A DNA stretch of 14,607 bases from an uncultured Lachnospiraceae bacterium (GTDB taxonomy: Bacteria > Bacillota > Clostridia > Lachnospirales > Lachnospiraceae): contig OMRN01000328.1 in NCBI GenBank assembly GCA_900313265.1, positions 1 to 14,607 of the forward strand, given 5' to 3'. Within the stretch, counting starts at the first letter, position 1; the number at the start of each line of letters is the position of its first letter. The translations under genes were made by a program, and so were the position numbers. A model generated the notes under the pieces. That model was given only the letters and a program-made list of their open reading frames with translations, made no database searches and was not told where the DNA came from. Below, piece after piece: positions 6,781-14,481 of this stretch.

Positions 6781-7401
6781 ATGTATGCATATTTAAACGG
6801 AAAACTGGCGGATATCGAGCCGGACAACCTTGTAATCGACGTAAACGGAGTCGGATATAACGTTCATGTATATAATTCCGACACGCTTTCCCTTCCGGTG
6901 ATCGGCTCCGATATCAAATTCTATACCTATACCTGCGTAGCCGAAGATAAATTTATCTTATACGGTTTTACGACGAAAGAAGAACTCGATCTTTTCAAGC
7001 TGCTCATCAGCGTAAACGGTGTCGGACCGAAAAGCGCACAGGCAATGTTAAGCGTTCTCGGCGTATCGGATATCCGTATCGCGATTGCAACCGAAGATAT
7101 CAAGACTATCTCAAAAACCCCGGGACTGGGTGCAAAAACCGCAGGCCGACTGATTAACGATTTAAAGGACAAAATGGTTACGGATGTTTCCGCTTTAACA
7201 AAAAGCAGTTCAAAAACAGAACCTGCAGCCGCGTTATCAAAGAAACTGTCTCCGGCTGAAGAAGAATGCGTGGATGCGCTTGTTTCGCTCGGATACCAAA
7301 GAAGCAATGCCGTAAAAGCGGTTTCCATGCTTGAGGGCAGCGAGGGCATGAGTGCGGATGAAATGATCGGACCGGCTCTTAAGAATATCATGAGATTATA
7401 A
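6781..7401 (+). CDS. ruvA: Holliday junction branch migration protein RuvA
   Basis: 206 residues, the normal length. RuvA tetramers clamp the four-way junction and load the RuvB motor. Domain I (about 1-62) is the OB fold, starting MYAYLNGKLADIEPDNLVID. Domain II holds two helix-hairpin-helix motifs, at about 74-90 (VNGVGPKSAQ) and 109-125 (TPGLGAKTAG). Domain III (about 155-206), which contacts RuvB, is the three-helix bundle with LVSLGYQRSNAVKAV and a C-terminal LKNIMRL. The ATG follows AAGGA at 6767-6771. ruvB lies 54 bases downstream in the usual order. I found no LexA-type operator in the 90 bases upstream. Confidence 0.97.
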   Translation: MYAYLNGKLADIEPDNLVIDVNGVGYNVHVYNSDTLSLPVIGSDIKFYTYTCVAEDKFILYGFTTKEELDLFKLLISVNGVGPKSAQAMLSVLGVSDIRIAIATEDIKTISKTPGLGAKTAGRLINDLKDKMVTDVSALTKSSSKTEPAAALSKKLSPAEEECVDALVSLGYQRSNAVKAVSMLEGSEGMSADEMIGPALKNIMRL

Positions 7402-7455
7402 TCCGGCTTCGCAAATCCGAAAAAGAATAAAATAACCAAAAATAAAGAGTAAAAA

Positions 7456-8451
7456 ATGGGAAGAGTAATCGAAACGAAAGTTACAACCGAAGACAAGATT
7501 CTTGAAAAATCCCTTCGCCCGCTTCGCTTAAGCGAATATATCGGGCAGGATAAAATCAAAGAATCCTTAAATATAGCCATTAATGCCGCCAAAATGCGCG
7601 ATGACTGTGTGGATCACATTTTATTCTACGGACCTCCGGGACTTGGAAAAACCACGTTAGCGTCCATTATCGCAAACGAAATGGGTGTAAACATCAAAGT
7701 CACTTCCGGACCCGCCATCGACAAACCGGGAGACATTGCTGCCATTTTAAACATGCTTTCCGAGGGTGATGTCCTTTTTATCGATGAAATTCACCGACTG
7801 AACCGTCAGGTGGAAGAAGTTTTATATCCCGCCATGGAAGATTACTGCATCGATATTATGATCGGAGACGGTCCGAATGCCAAATCGGTACGTTTGAATC
7901 TTCCTCACTTTACCTTAATCGGAGCCACGACGAGAGCCGGCATGCTTACGGCACCGCTTCGTGACCGTTTCGGCTTAATTCACCGCATGGAATTTTATTC
8001 TCCGGAGGAATTATCCCGGATTATTTTAAATTCCGCTAAAAAATTAGGAATCGAAACGGATTCCCAGGGCGCCATGGAAATGGCCAGAAGAAGCCGCGGG
8101 ACACCGCGACTGGCAAACCGTATTTTAAAAAGGGTGCGTGATTATGCCATGGTCTGCAAGGACGGGATTATTACCTTAGAGGTTGCAAACGAAGCGCTTG
8201 ACATGCTTGATGTTGACAAACTCGGGCTTGATAATATCGACCGAAATCTGCTGCTAACCTTAATCGAGCGTTTTGACGGCGGTCCGGTCGGACTGGACAC
8301 CCTCGCAGCTACCATCGGAGAGGATTCGGGCACCATCGAAGACGTTTACGAACCCTATCTGTTAAAGAACGGTCTGATTATGCGCACGCCGCGCGGAAGA
8401 GTGGCAACAAAGGAAGCCTATATTCATCTTGGTATTGAACCAAAAGAGTAA
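7456..8451 (+). CDS. ruvB: Holliday junction DNA helicase RuvB
   Basis: 331 residues, normal length and complete. AAA+ ATPase ring that pumps DNA through the RuvA-bound junction. The N-terminal signature [17 protein letters not shown] is present. Walker A is GPPGLGKTT at 59-67 with Lys65, Walker B is DEIH at 110-113, sensor 1 is GATTRAG at 156-162, and RDRFG at 169-173 carries the arginine finger. The C-terminal winged-helix DNA-binding domain has [18 protein letters not shown] and ends [17 protein letters not shown]. The ribosome binding site is weak (AAAGAG just before the ATG), suggesting dependence on translation of ruvA. Its 3' end contains the promoter elements for zapA. Confidence 0.98.
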   Translation: MGRVIETKVTTEDKILEKSLRPLRLSEYIGQDKIKESLNIAINAAKMRDDCVDHILFYGPPGLGKTTLASIIANEMGVNIKVTSGPAIDKPGDIAAILNMLSEGDVLFIDEIHRLNRQVEEVLYPAMEDYCIDIMIGDGPNAKSVRLNLPHFTLIGATTRAGMLTAPLRDRFGLIHRMEFYSPEELSRIILNSAKKLGIETDSQGAMEMARRSRGTPRLANRILKRVRDYAMVCKDGIITLEVANEALDMLDVDKLGLDNIDRNLLLTLIERFDGGPVGLDTLAATIGEDSGTIEDVYEPYLLKNGLIMRTPRGRVATKEAYIHLGIEPKE

Positions 8452-8463
8452 TTTTAGTATAAT
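8435..8463 (+). promoter_or_regulatory. Sigma-A-type promoter for zapA, overlapping the ruvB 3' end
   Basis: -35 TTGAAC (8435-8440) and a perfect -10 TATAAT (8458-8463) are 17 bp apart. The -35 lies within the last codons of ruvB and the -10 just after its stop. The zapA start is 33 bp past the -10. This would start a transcription unit of zapA, the U32 gene and the SEDS/PBP genes separately from ruvAB. Confidence 0.7.
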
Positions 8464-8496
8464 TTGATGATAAGAACGGTTTAAGCGGAGGAGATT

Positions 8497-8916
8497 ATGT
8501 CAGCAAAAATTGATACCGAAGTAATTGTAGGCGGAAAAGTATTTACCATCAGCGGTTATGAAAGCGAAGAATATTTGCAGAAAGTTGCCGCTTACTTAAA
8601 CGGCAAATTTAATGAATTCAACAAAGAGGACGGATTCCGTCGTCTGACTCTCGATTATCAGAATCTTCTCATTCAGTTTAATATTGCGGATGATTATTTT
8701 AAGGCAAAGAATCAGATCTCCCTTTTGGAAGACGAATTAAAGGGACGCGAAGACGATCTTTGCAACATCAAGCACGAACTGATTGCCACCCAGATTAAAA
8801 TGGATAATCAGGAGAAGAACATTAATACATTAAGAGCGGATTTGGCGGAGAAAGAAAAGAAGATTATCCGTCTTGAAACCGAATTAAAAGAGCGTGAGCG
8901 CAAAGAAAATAAATAA
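8497..8916 (+). CDS. zapA: Cell division protein ZapA
   Basis: 139 residues. ZapA binds and bundles FtsZ filaments at the division ring. The N-terminal globular part (about 1-65) shows the family pattern TEVIVGGKVFTISGYESEEY followed by LQKVAAYLNGKF. From about residue 66 to the end it is a continuous charged heptad-like coiled coil (LLEDELKGRE, LETELKERERKE), longer than in the roughly 85-109-residue ZapA of Bacillus and E. coli as I recall them, but similar to clostridial forms. A very strong GGAGGAG site (8487-8493) precedes the ATG. The U32 gene starts four bases after its stop, so the two are cotranscribed. Confidence 0.92.
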   Translation: MSAKIDTEVIVGGKVFTISGYESEEYLQKVAAYLNGKFNEFNKEDGFRRLTLDYQNLLIQFNIADDYFKAKNQISLLEDELKGREDDLCNIKHELIATQIKMDNQEKNINTLRADLAEKEKKIIRLETELKERERKENK

Positions 8917-8920
8917 TTCA

Positions 8921-11152
8921 ATGAAAAAAGCTCCGGAACTTTTATCCCCTGCCGGTGATTTTTCCGCATTCCTTGGCGCAATCAATGCCGGTGCGGATGC
9001 CGTATACCTCGGTGGAGACGCATACGGAGCGAGAGCATATGCAAAGAATTTTTCCCGCGAAGAAATCGTGGAAGCGCTTGATTATGCTCATGCACACTCG
9101 AAAAAAATATATTTAACGGTCAATACACTGACCAAAAACGATGAAGCCGAAATGCTTTACGATTATCTTAAGCCTTTGTACTTAGCAGGGCTTGACGGGG
9201 TAATTGTACAGGATCTCGGCGTTTTTTCGTTTATCGGAAAAGAATTTCCGGATATGGCCCTTCATGTAAGCACCCAGATGGCGGTAAGCAGTGTAAGCGG
9301 CGCCGCCATGTTAAAACGAATGGGTGCATCACGCGTTGTTCCGGCAAGAGAGCTTTCGCTTGAGGAAATAAAAGAAATCAACGATCTCGGAATTGAAACC
9401 GAGTGTTTCATACACGGTTCGATGTGTTATTCCTATTCGGGAATCTGTCTGTTTTCATCCTTTTTAGGCGGAAGAAGCGGAAACCGCGGTCGTTGTGCGG
9501 GACCCTGCCGTCAGCCGTATCATCCGCTCATAAACGAAAATCCTGCCCGTTCCAAAAACGGCCGGAAAGAAGAGCAGTATCCGCTTTCGTTAAAAGATTT
9601 ATGCACACTAAATCTGCTTCCCAAACTGATGGATGCCGGAATCAGTTCCTTTAAAATCGAAGGCCGCATGAAAGCTGCGGCTTATGCTGCCGGAACGGCC
9701 GCCATATACCGCAAATATATCGATTTGTATTTACAGGGCGATAAACCGTATGTTGTCGATAAAGCTGATTTAGAAGCCTTAAAAGGACTTTATCTCCGGA
9801 CGGATTTACAGGAAGGTTACTATGAAAAATCGAAATCCGCATCAATGGTAAGCGTTTCTTCCCCGTCATACAATAAAACGAATGATGACTACTGCGCCGA
9901 ATTAAACAATGCTTACTGCCGGAAGAAAGAACCGGTTCCGCTTAAAGCAGATGTTTCCTTTATTCCGGGAAAGGAAGCTTTGTTAACCGTATATCCTGCC
10001 GGCGAAGACACTCTGTTGACGGTATCCGGCGATTCGGTTTTAAAGGCCGAAAAAGCGCCTTTGCAGAAGGAAGATTTGATAAAACGATTCCGGAAAAGTT
10101 CGGAAGGCCTGTATTCATTTGATTTACAGAATATCGAATGTGCCGGTGATGCCTTTCTTCCCGTCGGCAGTTTAAATGCACTTCGAAGAAAAGCGGAAGA
10201 AGAACTTCTTCTTAGGATGCACCAAAAGAATGAAAGCCGTCCCACGCTTAATAACGATCCGTCGTTCTGGACGGTTCCGTCACCCGGTTCGACTGCTTCG
10301 GCCGGTTCGGACCATTCTTACGCGAAAAACGGCTCTTCGCAGGAATTTAAGCATAAGATTTTTGTATCCACTTCCGAACAGTTAAAAGAAGCAATTTGTT
10401 TTATAAAAGAAGGGGATGCCATCGTCATTCCGACTGCTTTTGCCGGGCATGTCGATTTAACCGGAAGCAACGTTCCTTTCTATTATTCGCTTCCTTTTGT
10501 TTACCGCTCCCCGATGAAGGAAAGTTTAAAACAGATTATCCTTAAAGCAGAAGAGAATTCTTTGTTTGAAGGCTGTTACTGTAACCAGACGGACACAGCC
10601 GAACTGATGCGTTCTTTCGGTACGAAGAAGAAAATCATCTGCGATTATGCCGTCTTAAGTGCAAATAACGGCAGCATCCGGGCAATCGAAACTTTTGCGG
10701 ATGCATTTACGGCCGATATCGAGCTTAACAGAGACGAACTTTTAAAACTGAATTTATCCCGTGCGGAAATGTTTGCCTACGGAAAAATCCCTCTGATGCA
10801 AAGTGCCAACTGCGTTCTGAACACGTTCGGCAAATGCCGCAAAGGATCGGATGATGCCGGAAAGCCGTTCACCATAAAAGACCGCAGGAATATTTCTTTT
10901 ACGGTTTTCCCCCATTGCAACGAAAAAGTATGTTATAATACAATTTATAATTCTGTGCCGATTTCCCTGCATAAGCATTATTTCAGCATAAAAGAGCTCG
11001 GAATCGGGACTTTGCAGCTTCGTTTCACCGATGAATCCGCGTCGGAAACGAGGCGTGTTTTGGGTATATTTGATCATTTACGAAGCGGAGAGACGGTAGA
11101 AAACGTCCCTTATGATTTTACCAACGGTCATTTTATGAAGGGCGTTTTATAG
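8921..11152 (+). CDS. Long-form U32 family protein (Fe-S, probable RNA hydroxylase-type)
   Basis: 743 residues. Called peptidase U32, but characterised members (RlhA, TrhP, UbiU/UbiV) are Fe-S proteins in RNA or quinone hydroxylation. The N-terminal domain starts APELLSPAGDFSAFLGAINA and GADAVYLGG. The signature FIHGSMCYSYSGICLFSS is followed by GNRGRCAGPCR. Cys169, Cys176, Cys192 and Cys228 fit the four-cysteine cluster pattern; Cys196 is an extra. A Ser/Pro-rich linker at about residues 432-474 separates a second half with YGKIPLMQSANCV, FPHCNEKVCYNTIYNS and KELGIGTLQLRFT, the C-terminal domain of long U32 proteins such as RlhA. A hydroxylation role on rRNA like RlhA is plausible but not proven, and no protease motif is seen. 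Start: ATG 8921 fits the family N-terminus; an upstream in-frame GTG at 8894 would add nine residues and overlap zapA. Neither start has a clear ribosome binding site. Confidence 0.88.
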   Translation: MKKAPELLSPAGDFSAFLGAINAGADAVYLGGDAYGARAYAKNFSREEIVEALDYAHAHSKKIYLTVNTLTKNDEAEMLYDYLKPLYLAGLDGVIVQDLGVFSFIGKEFPDMALHVSTQMAVSSVSGAAMLKRMGASRVVPARELSLEEIKEINDLGIETECFIHGSMCYSYSGICLFSSFLGGRSGNRGRCAGPCRQPYHPLINENPARSKNGRKEEQYPLSLKDLCTLNLLPKLMDAGISSFKIEGRMKAAAYAAGTAAIYRKYIDLYLQGDKPYVVDKADLEALKGLYLRTDLQEGYYEKSKSASMVSVSSPSYNKTNDDYCAELNNAYCRKKEPVPLKADVSFIPGKEALLTVYPAGEDTLLTVSGDSVLKAEKAPLQKEDLIKRFRKSSEGLYSFDLQNIECAGDAFLPVGSLNALRRKAEEELLLRMHQKNESRPTLNNDPSFWTVPSPGSTASAGSDHSYAKNGSSQEFKHKIFVSTSEQLKEAICFIKEGDAIVIPTAFAGHVDLTGSNVPFYYSLPFVYRSPMKESLKQIILKAEENSLFEGCYCNQTDTAELMRSFGTKKKIICDYAVLSANNGSIRAIETFADAFTADIELNRDELLKLNLSRAEMFAYGKIPLMQSANCVLNTFGKCRKGSDDAGKPFTIKDRRNISFTVFPHCNEKVCYNTIYNSVPISLHKHYFSIKELGIGTLQLRFTDESASETRRVLGIFDHLRSGETVENVPYDFTNGHFMKGVL
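10931..10939 (+). promoter_or_regulatory. Possible extended -10 promoter inside the U32 gene
   Basis: TGTTATAAT is a perfect extended -10 (TGn followed by TATAAT, 10934-10939). It lies about 220 bases upstream of the SEDS gene and could add expression of the SEDS/PBP pair. No -35 of acceptable spacing is visible (TTGCAA at 10915-10920 leaves only 13 bp), and the site is within coding sequence, so chance is a real possibility. Confidence 0.3.
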
Positions 11153-11161
11153 AGTGGAAAA

Positions 11162-12856
11162 ATGGCCAGTTTTATTTCGGAGACTTCCAATTATTCATTT
11201 GTTGGAATTATCTTCTTATATGTCATAACCAATATTGTGGTGTTCTTTTTCAAAAATCCGGAAGAGCACCGTCATTTTTATGCATTCCAGTTTATTATCG
11301 CTATTTTATTCCACGCAGTCGGATATATAACGCTTTTCATGCGCTCGGAAGACGTCAAATACTTCTTTTTCTTTGCTTTCCAGGAAATTATCATCATAGC
11401 CATCGTCATGATTTATTTAACGCTTTACCCGTCCATCAGCCGGCTTTTGTTAAATAACATGATTTTTCTTTTGGACGTCAGTTTCATCATTCTCGGCCGA
11501 CTGGCCTTTGAAAATGCCTTAAGGCAGTTTTCCATTACCGTTGTGCTTCTCATTATTTCGCTTTTTGTGCCGTTTATTTATATCCGCGCCAAAGAATGGA
11601 GAAAAATCCCCTACCTTTACTGCGCCGTCGGAATCATCGCTCTCGGAGCCGTATGGCTTACGGGCACTGTAACGCACGGTTCGAAACTGGCCGTAAAACT
11701 GTGGGGATTCGCCTTCCAGCCTTCGGAATTCGTTAAAATTTCCATGGTTTTCTTTATGGCAGCCCTGTTTTCGCAAAAAAAGAACAAGCTGCGTTTTCTT
11801 TTGGGTTCCCTTTTTATGATGGTTCACATCATGATTTTAGTTTTATCGAAAGATTTGGGAAGTGCCGGAATCTATTTAATCACATTTATTTTCATGCTTT
11901 ATCTTGCAACCCGGTCGTTTCTTATTCTTCCTGCCGGAGCCGCACTTTCGACTGCGGCCTTCACATTTGCCTATAAAGAATTCTCGCATGTTCGAATCCG
12001 TGTTCATACATGGTTGAATCCTTTTGAGGATGTGGAAAATACCGGTTGGCAGCTTTCACAGTCACTTTTTGCCATCGGTACCGGAAGCTGGTTCGGAATG
12101 GGACTTTTTCAGGGTTATCCCAAATCGATTCCGTATGTGGAAGAAGACTTTATCTTTTCGGCCATCGGAGAGGAGATGGGGGTACTTTTCTCCGTGCTGC
12201 TTATTTTGCTGTATTTATTTACCGCACTGCATATTATCCGGTACAGTTTCCGCGTAAAATCCTCGTTTCATTCCCTTTTATTGTTCGGATTCGCCATCTG
12301 TTTTGCCATTCAGGTTTTCGTAACCATCGGAGGCGGCACCAGACTGATTCCCTTAACCGGCGTCACGCTTCCGTTAATCAGTATGGGCGGAAGTTCGCTT
12401 TGTGCCACGGTACTTATGTTTTCCATTATCCAGGGTGTGTATGTCAAAGAATTCAATTATAAGAATCTTTCGAAAGAAGCCGTACAGGAACTGGAAGATG
12501 AAGAGGACGAAGAGGATGAAGAAGAGGATGGCGAGGACTATACGGATGACGATAGCGAAAGAGCAACCGTTAAGAAGCCAAAACGTCCTGCCGTAAAAAG
12601 TTCAAAGGCAAAAAATTCACCGAAATCTTCCGGCAAAAAAACATCCGGAAAACGAAATAATGCCGGGGATGACAATCCGGATTCCGAAGAAGACAGTCAG
12701 GATTACGAAGATGATTATGAAGGCGAATACGGATACGAAGCAGATGATGAATATTCGGATGAAGACGATAATCCGGACGAGGATTTGGTTCCGGCCGGCA
12801 GTACAGAAGACGAATCGGTATTTTATACAAAAGAATTCGTAAAGCCTGAGAAATAA
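11162..12856 (+). CDS. SEDS-family peptidoglycan polymerase (FtsW/RodA/SpoVE) with long charged tail
   Basis: 564 residues. SEDS proteins polymerise lipid II glycan strands with a partner class B PBP. The core motifs are clear: FQPSEFVKI (185-193), WLNPFEDVENTGWQLSQS then LFAIGTGSWFGMGLFQG, IPYVEEDFIFSAIGEEMG with Asp329 at the catalytic position, and TGVTLPLISMGGSS (GGSS 409-412). Two departures from the usual 370-420-residue form: about three membrane helices (roughly 11-30, 39-60, 67-88) precede the helix that normally starts the fold, near residue 100, and residues 443-564 form an acidic, then Lys/Pro/Ser-rich, then acidic Tyr-containing tail, expected in the cytoplasm. The gene starts nine bases after the U32 stop, behind GAGTGG, and its PBP partner follows after 50 bases. 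The extra N-terminal helices and adjacent short PBP recall the actinobacterial RodA/PbpA pair. Whether it serves division or elongation cannot be told; zapA upstream favours division. Confidence 0.93.
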   Translation: MASFISETSNYSFVGIIFLYVITNIVVFFFKNPEEHRHFYAFQFIIAILFHAVGYITLFMRSEDVKYFFFFAFQEIIIIAIVMIYLTLYPSISRLLLNNMIFLLDVSFIILGRLAFENALRQFSITVVLLIISLFVPFIYIRAKEWRKIPYLYCAVGIIALGAVWLTGTVTHGSKLAVKLWGFAFQPSEFVKISMVFFMAALFSQKKNKLRFLLGSLFMMVHIMILVLSKDLGSAGIYLITFIFMLYLATRSFLILPAGAALSTAAFTFAYKEFSHVRIRVHTWLNPFEDVENTGWQLSQSLFAIGTGSWFGMGLFQGYPKSIPYVEEDFIFSAIGEEMGVLFSVLLILLYLFTALHIIRYSFRVKSSFHSLLLFGFAICFAIQVFVTIGGGTRLIPLTGVTLPLISMGGSSLCATVLMFSIIQGVYVKEFNYKNLSKEAVQELEDEEDEEDEEEDGEDYTDDDSERATVKKPKRPAVKSSKAKNSPKSSGKKTSGKRNNAGDDNPDSEEDSQDYEDDYEGEYGYEADDEYSDEDDNPDEDLVPAGSTEDESVFYTKEFVKPEK

Positions 12857-12906
12857 TTCACTTAGGATTAACAGTTTCATCACAAATACATGGTACGATT
12901 TACGCT

Positions 12907-14379
12907 ATGAAAGCTGACAACAACCAAAAAAAGAATAACGGAAAGAATAAAGACAACTACTTTGTGAAGGTCATTACTTCGCCGCAGCTTTGGTCCGGTG
13001 TGATTTTAGTTGTCCTTTTCGGCGCACTGATTGCGAATATCTGTTATTTTGTCGCAAACAAAAGTTACGACATCATCAGCGACGAGCATAATCCCCGTCA
13101 GGCCCTTTTGGCACATCAGAACATCCGTGGCAGTATTTTATCGAAAAACCGCGATATCCTTGCCGTTACCAATGTTTCCGACGACGAAGAAACCAGGGTC
13201 TATCCGTACGGAGATCTTTTCGCACATGTTGTCGGTTTTTCCACAATGGGACGGACCGGAATCGAAAATACCATGAACATGAACCTGGTTACTTCCAATG
13301 CATCTTTGTCAAGCAAAGTCGATAATGATATCGCCCGCGCAAAAGATGTGGGCGATACGGTTGTAACCACGTTAAATATTCCGCTTCAGCAGACCGCTTA
13401 TAAGGAGATCGGAGCCTATAAAGGTGCCGTTGTGGTATCGGATGTCAAAACCGGAGCGATTCTTGCCATGGTTTCCAAACCGTGTTTCGATCCGAACAAA
13501 ATCGAAGCCGAATGGGAAGACATCGTCGAAGACACAACAAATTCCCGCCTTTTAAACCGTGCTACACAGGGTCTTTATCCTCCCGGTTCCACCTTTAAAA
13601 TTCTGGATTTGCTTGAATATATCAGAGAGCATCCGACGGACTATGAAAACTTCGGATACAACTGTACCGGATCGTTTGCCTACGACGGCAGAAAAATCAC
13701 CTGCTTCCATCACTCGGTTCACGGATACCAGACGCTCCGCACCGGGTTTGCAAATTCTTGCAACTGTACCTTTGCCGACGTCGCTACCGTTGTGGACCGC
13801 GACTCTTTTTCGCAGACCTTAAAGAATATGCTTTTCGATACCGCCATTCCCATCGATTTAGAATACAAGAAAAGTCATACTCCGATTACACCGGATGCCG
13901 AACTGGGAGAAGTGGTGCAGGGAAGCATCGGACAGGGTAAAACAACGATTACGCCGCTTCATTTAAATATGATTACCTCATGTATCGCCAATAACGGTAT
14001 CATGATGAAACCGATGCTCGTCGATCATATTGAAAATTCCGACGGCGAGGTCATGAAAACCTATTCACCCGAAGTATTTGCAACACCGGTATCCGCTGAA
14101 GAAGCGGCAGTGGTTTCGGATTACATGCATTCCGTTATCACCATCGGAACGGCAAAATTCTTACGGGACTGTGATTATTCCACCGCCGGAAAAACCGGTT
14201 CGGCAGAGACCGATTCGGCCGGAAATTCCCACGCCTGGTTTACCGGTTATGCGCCTTACGAAGACCCTCAGGTCTGTGTTACGATTATCATCGAAGGAGG
14301 CGGCACCGGAGCGAATTACGCGTGCCCGATTGCCAAGAAATTATTCGACTGCTATTTTGAGGAAATGTCACAAGAATAG
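12907..14379 (+). CDS. Class B penicillin-binding protein (PbpA/FtsI-type transpeptidase)
   Basis: 490 residues. Cross-links peptidoglycan outside the membrane and partners the SEDS polymerase. A Lys/Asn-rich cytoplasmic start (1-30) is followed by one membrane helix (about 31-52) and a short pedestal domain with NIRGSILSKNRDILAVT and RVYPYGDLFAHVVGFST. The transpeptidase domain has all three active-site motifs: STFK with nucleophile Ser228 and Lys231, SCN at 284-286, and KTG at 429-431. The length and pedestal are close to mycobacterial PbpA (about 490 residues, next to rodA) as I recall it. No PASTA domain is present. The ATG at 12907 has no recognisable Shine-Dalgarno, and a six-codon reading frame starting at 12890 ends in an ATGA overlap with this start. 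A promoter (14380-14408) follows the stop. Confidence 0.95.
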   Translation: MKADNNQKKNNGKNKDNYFVKVITSPQLWSGVILVVLFGALIANICYFVANKSYDIISDEHNPRQALLAHQNIRGSILSKNRDILAVTNVSDDEETRVYPYGDLFAHVVGFSTMGRTGIENTMNMNLVTSNASLSSKVDNDIARAKDVGDTVVTTLNIPLQQTAYKEIGAYKGAVVVSDVKTGAILAMVSKPCFDPNKIEAEWEDIVEDTTNSRLLNRATQGLYPPGSTFKILDLLEYIREHPTDYENFGYNCTGSFAYDGRKITCFHHSVHGYQTLRTGFANSCNCTFADVATVVDRDSFSQTLKNMLFDTAIPIDLEYKKSHTPITPDAELGEVVQGSIGQGKTTITPLHLNMITSCIANNGIMMKPMLVDHIENSDGEVMKTYSPEVFATPVSAEEAAVVSDYMHSVITIGTAKFLRDCDYSTAGKTGSAETDSAGNSHAWFTGYAPYEDPQVCVTIIIEGGGTGANYACPIAKKLFDCYFEEMSQE

Positions 14380-14408
14380 TTGCGTTTTTTCAAAATTTTC
14401 TGTATATT
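14380..14408 (+). promoter_or_regulatory. Putative sigma-A promoter for the last, truncated gene
   Basis: TTGCGT (14380-14385) and TATATT (14403-14408) are 17 bp apart, starting directly after the PBP stop codon. The start codon is 73 bp downstream of the -10. The -10 could instead be TATTAT (14405-14410) with a 19-bp spacer. Location and spacing support it moderately. Confidence 0.55.
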
Positions 14409-14422
14409 ATTGTTATATGGAG

Positions 14423-14454
14423 GAAATATCATCCTTTTATTTTGGTGATATTTT
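14423..14454 (+). other. Leader hairpin between promoter and start of the last gene
   Basis: AAATATCA (14424-14431) and TGATATTT (14446-14453) form a perfect 8-bp inverted repeat, extendable by a G-T pair at the base and two inner CC/GG pairs past one unpaired T. It is AT-rich, lies in the untranslated leader and is not followed by a T run long enough to call a terminator. It could be a weak regulatory stem, an operator or chance. Confidence 0.35.
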
Positions 14455-14481
14455 AATATAGTTTTTTGGGAGGGCTGTTAC

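Noticed and set aside
6927..7592. 221-codon reading frame on the minus strand across ruvA and ruvB
   Set aside because: It is the antisense shadow of two well-established genes, has a biased composition typical of such shadows and lacks any recognisable domain or ribosome binding site.
14416..14460. Fourteen-codon reading frame (MEEISSFYFGDILI) in the leader of the last gene
   Set aside because: It has no ribosome binding site of its own, and its sequence is largely dictated by the hairpin. Too short to call a leader peptide without conservation data.
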